Shown: positions 46,115 to 55,131, counted from the stretch's first letter. The stretch: 64,000 nucleotides of DNA from Aurantibacter aestuarii (GCF_003008425.1 NZ_PXOQ01000009.1:689501-753500), one strand, 5' to 3'. The notes: generated by a model from the letters alone, not told the origin. Translations and numbers: made by a program.

Positions 46115-47368
46115 ATGAAAACATTATTCACATCTCCAAAAAATAGCCTAATGGTTATTTTATTTTTTTCGATCAGTTTTTTTATAACAGCCCAAGATTT
46201 TACGTCTTATTCTGGAATTGTCGTAGATTCTAAAAACGAAGATGCTCTGCACTTAGCTGCTTTAAATATAGAAAACACCAATATTAGTACCGTTACTAAC
46301 AAAAACGGTGAGTTTATTATTAAAGTCCCTATTAATCAGAATTCCAAATGGCTTAATGTGTCTTATTTAGGGTATGAAACAAAAAAAATTGAACTCATAA
46401 ATTTAAGCGAAAAAAATAATGTTATTTCTCTTAAAAGTAGCACATTAGAACTTGCAACTATAGAAGTTAACCGACCAAAAAACGCTAAGGATCTTGTACT
46501 AAAAACATTAAGTTTAAAAGGCAGTAATTACTTAAACGGAAATGCTGTAATGACTGGATTCTATAGAGAAACCATAAAAAAAAGAAATCGTAATGCTTCA
46601 CTATCTGAAGCCGTATTAAAGATTAAAAAAGAACCTTACAACTCTAGTAAGCAAGACCAAATTTCTATTGTTAAAGCACGAAAAAATGTAGATTACAACC
46701 GCTTGGATACCTTAGCATTTAAATTACAAGGTGGACCTTTTAGCGCTTTACATACAGATGTTATTAAATATTCAGAATTTATATTTTCTTACGATAACAT
46801 CAATCAATACCTATTCAATTTCAATAATTCCACTGAAATTAATGGCAAATTGGTTTATGTAGTTAATTTTAAACAAAATCAAACAGTTACAGAACCACTT
46901 TATTACGGGCAATTGTATATTGATGCTGAAACAAATGCTTTAACACGTGCCTCATACCAATTAAACCTAGAACAGGAAGACAAAGCAAGTGAGCTATTTG
47001 TTAGAAGAAAACCTAATGGAGCTATTGTGTTACCAACAGAAGCTAGATACCTTGTTAATTACAGTTCTAAAGATGGAAAATGGTATTACACCTATAGTAA
47101 TATTTTTTTAGAATTTAAAGTCAAGTGGAAAAATGACTGGTTTAGTAAACGTTATTCGTTACAAAGTGAAATGGCAATAACCAATTGGGAATTTAATGAC
47201 ACCTATAAAATAGCCAATAGAGAAAAACTAAAAACTAATGTTATTCTAGAAGAAAAAGCTAGTGGGTTTTCCGATCCTAATTTTTGGGGAGCTTATAATA
47301 TTATAGAACCAGAAAAATCTATAGAAAGTGCCATTAAAAAAATTAGTAAACAATTAAATAAAGCTTAA
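46115..47368 (+). CDS. carboxypeptidase-like regulatory domain protein
   Basis: A 417-residue exported protein with a signal peptide (1-26, ending FITAQ). A carboxypeptidase-D regulatory-like beta-sandwich (about 30-115: YSGIVVDSKNEDALHLAALN, VSYLGYETKKIEL) is followed by a roughly 290-residue C-terminal region that resembles the DUF5686-type outer-membrane-associated sequences but lacks a receptor barrel. The role is unknown; it probably acts in the periplasm or on the outer membrane. Confidence 0.75.
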   Translation: MKTLFTSPKNSLMVILFFSISFFITAQDFTSYSGIVVDSKNEDALHLAALNIENTNISTVTNKNGEFIIKVPINQNSKWLNVSYLGYETKKIELINLSEKNNVISLKSSTLELATIEVNRPKNAKDLVLKTLSLKGSNYLNGNAVMTGFYRETIKKRNRNASLSEAVLKIKKEPYNSSKQDQISIVKARKNVDYNRLDTLAFKLQGGPFSALHTDVIKYSEFIFSYDNINQYLFNFNNSTEINGKLVYVVNFKQNQTVTEPLYYGQLYIDAETNALTRASYQLNLEQEDKASELFVRRKPNGAIVLPTEARYLVNYSSKDGKWYYTYSNIFLEFKVKWKNDWFSKRYSLQSEMAITNWEFNDTYKIANREKLKTNVILEEKASGFSDPNFWGAYNIIEPEKSIESAIKKISKQLNKA

Positions 47369-47390
47369 GAATTAGTCCGTTTCAAGCTAA

Positions 47391-47430
47391 AAAAACACCT
47401 TAACTTATTGTATATAGTTAAGGTGTTTTT
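47391..47430. terminator. bidirectional intrinsic terminator
   Basis: AAAAACACCTTAACT (47391-47405) pairs perfectly over 15 bp with 47416-47430, with a 10-nt loop. It lies between the convergent gene at 46115 and rimO. Confidence 0.85.
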
Positions 47431-47453
47431 AAGTTTATATCCTACGTAAAAGT

Positions 47454-48758
47454 TTATTTACTTACTTCAGCATACAAATCAAAATCTTCTGCTTCGGTTA
47501 CTTTAACGGTATAATAGTCGCCTGTTTTTAAATAGGTTTCTTTGGCATCTATTAACACTTCATTATCCACATCTGGGCTATCAAATTCGGTACGACCAAC
47601 AAAGTAATTACCTTCTTTACGGTCAATAACAACTTTAAATTCCTTACCTATTTTCTCTTGATTCAATTCCCAAGAAATTTGAGATTGAATTTCCATAATT
47701 TCATTTGCTCGCTGCTGTTTTACGTCTTGTGGCACATCATCCTCTAAATTATAAGCATGTGTATTTTCCTCGTGAGAATAGGTAAAACAACCTAAACGCT
47801 CAAATCTCATATCTTTAACCCATTGTTTTAGGGTTTGAAAATCTTCTTCAGTCTCGCCTGGATATCCCACAATAAGTGTGGTACGAATAGTCATTTCTGG
47901 CACCGCTTTTCTAAACTCTTTTAAAAGTTTAGTCGTTTTTTCCTGAGTAGTTCCTCGACGCATACTTTTTAGAATATTATCTGAAATATGCTGTAAAGGA
48001 ATATCTAAATAATTACAAACTTTTGGTTCACGCTTCATAACGTCTAACACGTCCATTGGGAAACCTGTTGGAAAGGCATAGTGTAAACGTATCCACTCAA
48101 TTCCTTCGACTTTAACTAAGTTTTCTAATAATTCGGCTAAATTTCGCTTTTTATATAAATCTAATCCGTAATAGGTTAAATCTTGGGCAATTAATATCAA
48201 CTCTTTTACACCATTAGCTGCTAATTTTTCAGCTTCTGTAACTAAATGTTCTATTGGTGTACTTTTATGTTTACCACGCATTAAAGGAATTGCACAAAAA
48301 CTACAAGGTCTATCGCAACCTTCTGCAATTTTCAAATAAGCGTAATTTTTAGGGGTTGTAGTTAAGCGTTCTCCTATCAACTCATGCTTATAATCGGCTC
48401 CTAAAGCTTTTAGCAACCCTGGTAATTCTGTAGTTCCAAAATACTGGTCTACATTAGGTATTTCTTTTTGTAAATCCGGCTTATAACGCTCACTTAAACA
48501 ACCTGTTACAAATACTTTATCAACTTCGCCATCTTCCTTTTTTTGCATATACTCCAAAATGGTGTTTACACTTTCTTCTTTGGCGTTATTTATAAATCCG
48601 CAGGTATTTATAACCACTACATTTCCTTCCTCTTCATGAACCACTTCTTTACCATTGGCTTTAAGCTGTCCCATTAACACTTCACTATCATAAACATTTT
48701 TGCTACAACCAAGTGTAATAACGTTTATCTTGTTCTTTTTTAGTGTTTTAGTTCTCAT
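47454..48758 (-). CDS. rimO: ribosomal protein S12 methylthiotransferase RimO
   Basis: A 434-residue radical-SAM methylthiotransferase. The N-terminal UPF0004 domain has cysteines in TLGCSKNVYDSE, NTCGFINNAKEES and TGCLSER for one 4Fe-4S cluster. The radical-SAM motif CDRPCSFC with AIPLMRGKH marks RimO rather than MiaB. A C-terminal TRAM domain follows. It adds a methylthio group to an Asp of S12. It is usually encoded next to ftsY; here three extra genes intervene. Confidence 0.93.
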   Translation of the reverse strand: MRTKTLKKNKINVITLGCSKNVYDSEVLMGQLKANGKEVVHEEEGNVVVINTCGFINNAKEESVNTILEYMQKKEDGEVDKVFVTGCLSERYKPDLQKEIPNVDQYFGTTELPGLLKALGADYKHELIGERLTTTPKNYAYLKIAEGCDRPCSFCAIPLMRGKHKSTPIEHLVTEAEKLAANGVKELILIAQDLTYYGLDLYKKRNLAELLENLVKVEGIEWIRLHYAFPTGFPMDVLDVMKREPKVCNYLDIPLQHISDNILKSMRRGTTQEKTTKLLKEFRKAVPEMTIRTTLIVGYPGETEEDFQTLKQWVKDMRFERLGCFTYSHEENTHAYNLEDDVPQDVKQQRANEIMEIQSQISWELNQEKIGKEFKVVIDRKEGNYFVGRTEFDSPDVDNEVLIDAKETYLKTGDYYTVKVTEAEDFDLYAEVSK

Positions 48759-48775
48759 ACGTTTTATTTGGACTG

Positions 48776-48783
48776 CAAAGATA
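48776..48783 (-). promoter_or_regulatory. -7 promoter box for rimO
   Basis: The minus strand reads TATCTTTG, 17 nt before the rimO ATG at 48758. Confidence 0.5.
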
Positions 48784-48868
48784 CATAATGATTTAGGATT
48801 TACGATATATGAATTCTAATTTCAGAATTTGGAGAATTTGATTTACAGTTTCTGCAATTGAAAATTCT

Positions 48869-48876
48869 ATTTTTGA
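48869..48876 (+). promoter_or_regulatory. -7 promoter box for the serine hydrolase gene
   Basis: TATTTTTG is a perfect TAnnTTTG match, 47 nt before ATG 48924. It lies downstream of a possible TTG start at 48858, which it therefore excludes. Confidence 0.45.
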
Positions 48877-48923
48877 TTAAACTATTTTTAATTATCGTGG
48901 TCTTAGATGTAAACCTTAAAATT

Positions 48924-50000
48924 ATGAGATACCTATATATACTTTTTGCTTCCATAAGTTTCATGACCAGTTGTAATTCAGACGACTTAGTAGCTCAAGA
49001 AAGCATTCCAACTACTGAAGAAAACACATACTTTCCACCTAATAATTCTTCAGAATGGCAAACCAAAACGCCCGAAAGTTTAAATTGGAACACCTCTAAT
49101 CTTAATGATTTAGAAAGCTTTTTAGAAGAAAAAAACTCCAAAAGCTTTATCATTTTACATAAAGGAAAAATCGTTGTAGAATATTATATGAATAACCACA
49201 ACGTTTCTACACCTTGGTATTGGGCAAGTGCTGGTAAAACATTAACCACTGCTACTGTTGGTATTGCTCAAGACGAAGGTTTATTAAACATCAACCATAA
49301 AGTATCGGACTATATTGGTTTAGGTTGGACCAGTGCACCAACTGAAAAAGAAGACTTAATTACATGTAAACATCTATTAACTATGACCTCTGGTTTGGAC
49401 GATACGCTAGGTGACGATTACTCACCAAGTAATTTGCAATACATTGCAGATGCTGGTTCTCGCTGGGCTTACCACAATGTGTATGTAAAACTTCAAGATG
49501 TGGTAGCGCAAGCCTCTAGTCAAAGTTGGGAAAGTTATTTTAACACGGCACTGAAAAATAAAATTGGTATGACGGGTATGTGGAACTTCTTTGGAAACTC
49601 TAATGTCTATTGGAGTACTACCAGAAGCATGGCACGTTTTGGTTTACTTATGTCTGAAAAAGGTGTTTGGGACGGGAACAAAATTATTTCTGAAGCTTTT
49701 TTAAATGAAGCGACTACAACTTCCCAACCCATTAATGAGGCTTATGGTTATTTATGGTGGTTAAATGGAAAAGAAAGCTACCATTTACCACAAACGCAAT
49801 TTGAATTTACTGGTGAATTAATACCAAATGCTCCAACTGATGTGTATTGTGCGCTTGGAAAAAATGAACAAAAAATATATATCTACCCAAGTCGCGACCT
49901 TGTAATTATTAGAATGGGGCAAGCGGCAGATGAAGATAGCTTTGCTTTAAGTACTTTTGACAGTGACTTGTGGGCTAGAATTAATGCGATTATTAATTAG
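48924..50000 (+). CDS. beta-lactamase-type serine hydrolase, predicted lipoprotein
   Basis: 358 residues from ATG 48924. The signal ends FMTSC with Cys17, a likely lipobox. Family-S12 motifs are the SxxK of ASAGKTLT (Ser102, Lys105) and the YxN of WAYHNVYV (Tyr183, Asn185). A class C beta-lactamase-like C-terminus with GYLWWLNG follows. Such enzymes are esterases, D-aminopeptidases or amide hydrolases on the cell envelope; beta-lactam resistance cannot be inferred. The 3' end overlaps the convergent membrane protein gene by 54 nt. Confidence 0.85.
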   Translation: MRYLYILFASISFMTSCNSDDLVAQESIPTTEENTYFPPNNSSEWQTKTPESLNWNTSNLNDLESFLEEKNSKSFIILHKGKIVVEYYMNNHNVSTPWYWASAGKTLTTATVGIAQDEGLLNINHKVSDYIGLGWTSAPTEKEDLITCKHLLTMTSGLDDTLGDDYSPSNLQYIADAGSRWAYHNVYVKLQDVVAQASSQSWESYFNTALKNKIGMTGMWNFFGNSNVYWSTTRSMARFGLLMSEKGVWDGNKIISEAFLNEATTTSQPINEAYGYLWWLNGKESYHLPQTQFEFTGELIPNAPTDVYCALGKNEQKIYIYPSRDLVIIRMGQAADEDSFALSTFDSDLWARINAIIN

Positions 50001-50855
50001 TGGTTTGTAAGTTTCTTGTTGAGTTTTCTTTAAAATTATATAATATAATAGAGGTATCAAGCCGTGAGATAATCTAAAAATTGTTTCGTAAAGCGTTTGA
50101 TGGATTGTTATTAATGCTGAAGAATAAACTAGTTCGCTCCAAATTCTTGCAAATGCAGTAATAAAACCCCAAAATACGGCATATGCTAATACATATTTAG
50201 TAAGCTGAGGCATATAAATACCTATTACTATTACAAAATCCAATAGTGCAGCTACAAACAGTAATGTTTTAGTTGTTGGTTCATCGGTGCCTAAAATGTT
50301 CATGGTCATAGTTACAAAGTTGGCTGGTAAGGGGAAAAAGTACCCTAAGGCGTAAAGTCCATGACATAAAAACGTTAAAGCGATCATTAATTTTAAAGGT
50401 TGTATGAGTCTTGTAACTGAAAAATGCTTCAAGTAAAAAAGTAATAAAAAAGGAGATCCAAATTGTATAGCATGCTCAAAAAACATTGCAAATACATAAA
50501 ATTTACTTTTTGTTTGTAATAAAGCAAGAATAACTAGCAAAGTACCACCAGAAAAAATTATTCCTTTTACAATTTTTGAACTGTTTTGTTGAACTATCAA
50601 AGATAAAAAAGCGCATAGTGCATAAAATACACCATTAAGCCTAATACTGTTTTGAATATAGCTATCATGTTGTAATGAAGTTACATAATCTTTCCATGGA
50701 ATATTAAAAATGCCTTCTACAATAGGACTTAATAAATCTTGATCCCAAAGCACACTTCTAAACGGTGCATCCCAAAATAAAAACTGATAAGCTCTTCCTG
50801 CAAAGATGAAAAAACAGGTCCATTTTAAAACGTTTAATACTAATTGCTGACTCAT
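49947..50855 (-). CDS. polytopic membrane protein of unknown function
   Basis: A 302-residue protein with about seven or eight hydrophobic helices (for example LKWTCFFIFAGRAYQFLFW at the start). No transporter signature is recognised. The C-terminal 18 codons overlap the serine hydrolase gene tail-to-tail. It belongs to the block inserted between ftsY and rimO. Confidence 0.7.
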   Translation of the reverse strand: MSQQLVLNVLKWTCFFIFAGRAYQFLFWDAPFRSVLWDQDLLSPIVEGIFNIPWKDYVTSLQHDSYIQNSIRLNGVFYALCAFLSLIVQQNSSKIVKGIIFSGGTLLVILALLQTKSKFYVFAMFFEHAIQFGSPFLLLFYLKHFSVTRLIQPLKLMIALTFLCHGLYALGYFFPLPANFVTMTMNILGTDEPTTKTLLFVAALLDFVIVIGIYMPQLTKYVLAYAVFWGFITAFARIWSELVYSSALITIHQTLYETIFRLSHGLIPLLYYIILKKTQQETYKPLINNRINSSPQVTVKST

Positions 50856-50999
50856 AACTATTTAAAAATTATGTAAAACTACAACAGATAAAGTTACCTG
50901 AATGTTAAGGCAGTTTAACTAAAAGTAAACTTTATAAGCACTTCTTTAAGAAATGATTAAGCTTAACATTTTGGTATGTAAGTAAGATAAATCCCTATA

Positions 51000-51007
51000 T
51001 ATATTTG
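51000..51007 (+). promoter_or_regulatory. -7 promoter box for the phosphoesterase T9SS gene
   Basis: TATATTTG is a perfect match, 31 nt before ATG 51039. A TTTG at 50970-50973 is slightly far as a -33 element. Confidence 0.5.
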
Positions 51008-51038
51008 GAACAACTAAAACCAAAATTATAAACTCAAA

Positions 51039-53387
51039 ATGAAAAAAATTACACTTCTTTTAATGTTGTTTGTAGGGCTTTCTGCTTTTTCTAACACACG
51101 ACGTTACCGCATTATGTTTACAGACAATCCGTCTTCTACAATGATGATTGGATGGGAACAAATTAGTGGAACTAATGCTACTGTATATTATGGTACAACA
51201 GATCACGGAACCACCTGGTCAAATTATTCAAATTCTAAAACGGTAGACAGAACAGTAACCGATAAAGGTATGAACAATCAATTTGCTAAACTATCCGGTT
51301 TAACACCAAATACCAATTACTACTTTGTAATTAAAGATTCTGAAGGCACTAGTTCACGCTATTGGTTTAGAACTGCCCCAAACACTAATGATACCATGTC
51401 GTTTATTTCTGGTGGAGATTCTAGAAATAATAGAACGCCAAGACAAAATGCCAATAAAATGGTTGCAAAATTAAAACCAACTGCAATATTTTTTGGTGGA
51501 GATATGACTAATGGAGATACCGATGGTGAATGGCAAGATTGGTTTGACGACTGGCAATTAACCATTGCTGCAGATGGAAGAATGTTTCCTATTATTCCCG
51601 CAAGAGGAAATCATGAATATAATAACAGTAGAATTTACAACTTATTCAACTGTCCAAATTCCGATGCATATTACAACATAACATTTGGAGCAAACTTATA
51701 TTCTTTATATACCCTAAATTCTGAAATAACAGCTGGAGGAATACAAGGCGCATGGTTAGCATCACAATTACAAAACGATAATGCTATTTGGAAATCGGCG
51801 CAATACCATAAACCTATGAGACCACATGTTTCAAATAAAAGTGAAGGCACAGATGAATATAATAACTGGGCTCAACTATTTTTTGATCAGGATGTGAAAT
51901 TGGTTTACGAATCGGATTCTCATACCGTAAAAACTACTTGGCCAATTAAACCTTGTGCTTCTGGTACTAATTGTGAAGAAGGTTTTGAAAGAGATGATAA
52001 TTTTGGTACCGTATATGTTGGTGAAGGTTGCTGGGGCGCACCTTTAAGAGCTAGTGATGACGAAAAAAGCTGGTCTAGAGATTTTGGATCTTTTAACCAA
52101 TTTAAATGGGTTTGTGTGTCTACCAATAAAATTGAAGTAAAAACGATTGCCATAGACAATGCAGATTCGGTTAGTGAGAACGGTAATAATGACGGTTGTG
52201 CTTTACCAGCAGGGGTTAATGTATGGAATCCTTCAAATGGAGCTATAGTTACTATTTTAAACTCTGCTCTGCAAGCACCAGTTGTGAATATAACTTCTCA
52301 AAACAACAATGAATATCTTGCAGATGGCAACAATGTTATAGTTAGTGCAAATGCTAATGATGCAGACGGTACCATTTCTTATGTAGAATTTTATATTGGT
52401 GGCGTTTTACAAGCAGCAGACGCTACCGCACCTTACCAAATAAATTACTCATTTGCTAATGGAGAGCATGACATCCAAACTATTGCTTATGATAATGACA
52501 ACTTAAGTAACTCTGAAACCATTAAAATTTATGTTGGTACGTATTCTGCTACAATTGACCAGACCGTAGATAATGATGTGGAGCAAAAAGAAAGTGATGG
52601 TTCTGTTTATAATGACAGTAGTGACTTAGAGTTAGTATACGATTCTTATGACAGCCAAGGTTACCAAAAAATTGGATTACGATTTAATACCTTAAATATC
52701 CCAAATGGCGCTCAAATTACAAATGCTTATATTCAGTTTAAGGCAAAATCTACACATTCTTCTACAGTTGACTTACAAGTTTTTGTTGAAAATAGTACGA
52801 ATACCGTAGATTATGAAAGTAACACTACTACTAATGTAACTGGAACTGGTAGAACGTATTATCAGGCAATAAATTGGAGTGTTCCAGCTTGGAATACAGA
52901 TGAAGCTTTAGCAGCACAAAGAACTCCAAATCTAGCGACAACCATTCAAAATATAGTGTCTCAAACTAGCTGGAATCCTGGAAATGCGATGGGTATAAAA
53001 ATTGAAGGAACAGGTGCTACCTTATCTGGAGCAGGAAGCAACATTAGAAGAGCATATTCTTTAAATAACTCTGATGCCTCACGTCATCCGGTTTTACATA
53101 TCGAATATACAATGGATCCTTCTACCTTATCTACAGAGAAAATTAAAGACGTAGATATTTTGAAAGTATATCCTAATCCATTTAAAGATGTTGTGACTTT
53201 TAGTAACCTTACAGAAAGCTTTAAAAATGGAATGGTAACCGTTTACACATTAACTGGAAAAGTGGCTTACAAAAAACCATTAAAAGGTAAAACTGTAAAC
53301 TTAAACTTCTTAGCTAAAGGTGTTTATATTATAACTCTAGAAGGCGCCAACAGTAAAATAATAACCAAAAAAATTATTAAACAGTAA
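51039..53387 (+). CDS. purple-acid-phosphatase-like phosphoesterase with T9SS sorting domain
   Basis: A 782-residue secreted protein. A signal peptide (1-19) precedes an FN3-like N-terminal domain (about 22-115, as in purple acid phosphatases) and a metallophosphoesterase domain (about 118-390). Metal motifs are GGDS (Asp127), GGDM (Asp155), RGNHE (Asn191, His192) and YHKP (His257). The last motif reads SDSH (293-295) where GHxH is usual. An Ig-like domain (about 410-500), a DNRLRE-like domain (about 502-695) and a T9SS sorting domain (about 705-782) follow. It probably releases phosphate from extracellular esters (inference). Confidence 0.85.
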   Translation: MKKITLLLMLFVGLSAFSNTRRYRIMFTDNPSSTMMIGWEQISGTNATVYYGTTDHGTTWSNYSNSKTVDRTVTDKGMNNQFAKLSGLTPNTNYYFVIKDSEGTSSRYWFRTAPNTNDTMSFISGGDSRNNRTPRQNANKMVAKLKPTAIFFGGDMTNGDTDGEWQDWFDDWQLTIAADGRMFPIIPARGNHEYNNSRIYNLFNCPNSDAYYNITFGANLYSLYTLNSEITAGGIQGAWLASQLQNDNAIWKSAQYHKPMRPHVSNKSEGTDEYNNWAQLFFDQDVKLVYESDSHTVKTTWPIKPCASGTNCEEGFERDDNFGTVYVGEGCWGAPLRASDDEKSWSRDFGSFNQFKWVCVSTNKIEVKTIAIDNADSVSENGNNDGCALPAGVNVWNPSNGAIVTILNSALQAPVVNITSQNNNEYLADGNNVIVSANANDADGTISYVEFYIGGVLQAADATAPYQINYSFANGEHDIQTIAYDNDNLSNSETIKIYVGTYSATIDQTVDNDVEQKESDGSVYNDSSDLELVYDSYDSQGYQKIGLRFNTLNIPNGAQITNAYIQFKAKSTHSSTVDLQVFVENSTNTVDYESNTTTNVTGTGRTYYQAINWSVPAWNTDEALAAQRTPNLATTIQNIVSQTSWNPGNAMGIKIEGTGATLSGAGSNIRRAYSLNNSDASRHPVLHIEYTMDPSTLSTEKIKDVDILKVYPNPFKDVVTFSNLTESFKNGMVTVYTLTGKVAYKKPLKGKTVNLNFLAKGVYIITLEGANSKIITKKIIKQ

Positions 53388-53409
53388 AATTATAAAATAA
53401 TAAATTAGT

Positions 53410-53445
53410 AAAAATCCCAAGATTTAAATCCTGGGATTTTTTTAT
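53410..53445 (+). terminator. intrinsic terminator of the phosphoesterase gene
   Basis: AAAATCCCA pairs with TGGGATTTT, extended inward by GA/TC pairs with bulges, between 53410 and 53441. A T tract follows on the plus strand. Confidence 0.8.
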
Positions 53446-53461
53446 ACGAACCGTTTAAAAC

Positions 53462-53491
53462 AAAAAGCTCAGAGGAAACTCTGAGCTTTTT
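53462..53491 (-). terminator. intrinsic terminator of ftsY
   Basis: AAAAAGCTCAGAG (53462-53474) pairs perfectly with CTCTGAGCTTTTT (53479-53491) around the tetraloop GAAA. It lies 17 nt after the ftsY stop. Confidence 0.85.
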
Positions 53492-53508
53492 GTTTTTTGA
53501 TTAGTATT

Positions 53509-54483
53509 TTATTTAAAGAAACTATCTACAAACTCATATTTATTAAATACTTGTAAATCTTCAATACCTTCTCCAACACCAATATATTTTACAGGGATTT
53601 GAAACTGATCACTAATTCCTATTACAACGCCACCTTTTGCCGTTCCGTCTAACTTAGTCACTGCTAAACTAGTTACCTCTGTAGCTGCTGTAAACTGTTT
53701 AGCTTGCTCGAATGCATTTTGTCCTGTTGAGCCATCTAAAACCAATAACACATCATGTGGCGCATCTGCAATCACTTTTTGCATCACTCGTTTAACTTTG
53801 GTTAGCTCGTTCATTAAATTAACTTTATTGTGTAAACGTCCTGCAGTATCTATAATGATGACATCTGCATTTTGAGAGACGCCACTTTTTAGGGCATCAA
53901 ACGCTACACTAGCAGGGTCACTTCCCATATCTTGACGTACCATTGGCACATCTACACGGTCTGCCCAAACTTGTAATTGGTCTATTGCTGCCGCTCTAAA
54001 AGTATCTGCCGCACCTAAAACGACGTTTAAGCCTTGCTTTTTAAATTGGTATGCTAATTTTCCTATGGTTGTAGTTTTACCAACACCATTTACTCCAACA
54101 ACCATTAAAACATAAGGTGTTTTTGTTCCATTGTCTTGTGCAGGTAATTTTGGGATGGTATAATCGGTTGCTTCTCCAGAATTGGTTTCGCTTAAAAGCG
54201 CTGCAATTTCTTCTCTTAAAATTTGATTAAGCTCACTAGTTCCCAAATATTTATCTTTAGCTACACGAGCTTCTATACGCTCTATAACTTTTAATGTGGT
54301 GTTTACACCTACATCACTAGACACCAAAACTTCTTCTAAATTATCTAAGACGTCGTCGTCTACTTTAGATTTACCTGCGACTGCTTTACTTAACTTACCT
54401 AAAAAGGAAGTGCTTGTTTTCTCTAAACCTTTGTCTAGTGTTTCCTTTTTATCGGAAGAAAAAATTTTTTTAAAAAAACTCAT
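53509..54483 (-). CDS. ftsY: signal recognition particle receptor FtsY
   Basis: A 324-residue SRP-type GTPase lacking a long acidic A domain. It has an N-domain helical bundle (about 20-105), the P-loop GVNGVGKTTTIGKLA (about 130-144), DTFRAAAIDQL, DTAGRLHNK and the TKLDGTAKGG motif. It docks SRP-ribosome complexes at the membrane. It belongs to the cluster rpmB-rpmG-DUF4295-ftsY, but the structured element at 54515-54625 and a terminator separate it from DUF4295. Confidence 0.95.
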   Translation of the reverse strand: MSFFKKIFSSDKKETLDKGLEKTSTSFLGKLSKAVAGKSKVDDDVLDNLEEVLVSSDVGVNTTLKVIERIEARVAKDKYLGTSELNQILREEIAALLSETNSGEATDYTIPKLPAQDNGTKTPYVLMVVGVNGVGKTTTIGKLAYQFKKQGLNVVLGAADTFRAAAIDQLQVWADRVDVPMVRQDMGSDPASVAFDALKSGVSQNADVIIIDTAGRLHNKVNLMNELTKVKRVMQKVIADAPHDVLLVLDGSTGQNAFEQAKQFTAATEVTSLAVTKLDGTAKGGVVIGISDQFQIPVKYIGVGEGIEDLQVFNKYEFVDSFFK

Positions 54484-54514
54484 ACGTTTATGTATTTGCT
54501 GGTTTGTTATTAGT

Positions 54515-54625
54515 GCGTTAAGGATTAAGCAATTTGTTTGAGCTCTTAAAACATAAATCTTATTTATGTTTTAAAGCGAGTTGCGAAAGCCTGACTCTAC
54601 GAAGCGCAGCGTAGTAGAGTAACGC
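54515..54625. repeat. dispersed structured element, copy B
   Basis: Closing helix GCGTT (54515-54519) pairs with AACGC (54621-54625). Conserved strands are GCGTTAAGGATTAAGC, GAGCTC, AAAGCGAGTTGCG and AAAGCCTGAC. Hairpin 1 is a perfect 13-bp stem (54546-54558 with 54562-54574, loop CTT). Hairpin 2 is CTCTAC (54595-54600) with GTAGAG (54614-54619). The same plan is seen at 25150 and 58729 with different stem sequences. It sits between ftsY and DUF4295; the transcribed strand is unknown. Confidence 0.65.
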
Positions 54626-54704
54626 CAAAATACACTAACAATTTTTGAGCCTTAAATGTAAAGAGGAAAGATTGTCAGTTTAATTTTGAACAAATATAAT
54701 ACAA

Positions 54705-54734
54705 AAAGCTGCTTTCCAAATAGAAAGCAGCTTT
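54705..54734 (-). terminator. intrinsic terminator of the rpmB-rpmG-DUF4295 operon
   Basis: AAAGCTGCTTTC (54705-54716) pairs with GAAAGCAGCTTT (54723-54734), a 12-bp stem with loop CAAATA and a T tract on the minus strand. Confidence 0.8.
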
Positions 54735-54757
54735 GTATATTAATGATTACTAATGAA

Positions 54758-54910
54758 TTAGTCTTTCTTAAAAAAATCTGATACTAATTCTGGAGCCATA
54801 ATAGACTCTACAAATACGTAAGCTCCAGTTTTTGGAGATTTTACCATTTTGATTGCTTTAGTTAATCTTTTTGATGAGGTCTGTAATGTTGCTACCGTTT
54901 TCTTAGCCAT
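54758..54910 (-). CDS. DUF4295 family small basic protein
   Basis: A 50-residue protein from ATG 54910 to stop 54758. It begins MAKKTVATLQTSSKRL and ends VSDFFKKD. In Bacteroidota this small basic protein is typically encoded between rpmG and ftsY, exactly as here (rpmG 38 nt upstream). Its function is unknown, but the synteny and composition suggest a ribosome-associated role (inference). Confidence 0.85.
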   Translation of the reverse strand: MAKKTVATLQTSSKRLTKAIKMVKSPKTGAYVFVESIMAPELVSDFFKKD

Positions 54911-54948
54911 AACTACTATGTTTTGTCAATTACCGTAAGGTATATGAA

Positions 54949-55131
54949 TTATTTAATTTCTTTATGAACAGTCATACGCTTAAGGATAGGATTAAATTTT
55001 TTAATCTCCATTCTATCTGGCGTATTCTTTTTGTTTTTAGTTGTAATATAACGAGAAGTTCCTGGTTTTCCAGACTCCTTGTGCTCCGTACATTCTAATA
55101 TTACCTGTACTCTATTTCCTTTTTTTGCCAT
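54949..55131 (-). CDS. rpmG: 50S ribosomal protein L33
   Basis: A 60-residue basic protein with the L33 pattern [20 protein letters not shown] followed by [15 protein letters not shown]. There is a single cysteine at residue 14, and no Cys pairs are left for a zinc ribbon, so this is the zinc-independent form. It is cotranscribed with rpmB upstream (31 nt gap). Confidence 0.95.
   Translation of the reverse strand: MAKKGNRVQVILECTEHKESGKPGTSRYITTKNKKNTPDRMEIKKFNPILKRMTVHKEIK

Noticed and set aside
48924-50000. Calling the serine hydrolase a beta-lactamase resistance gene.
   Set aside because: SxxK and YxN motifs are shared by many esterases and peptidases; nothing in the sequence shows beta-lactam hydrolysis.
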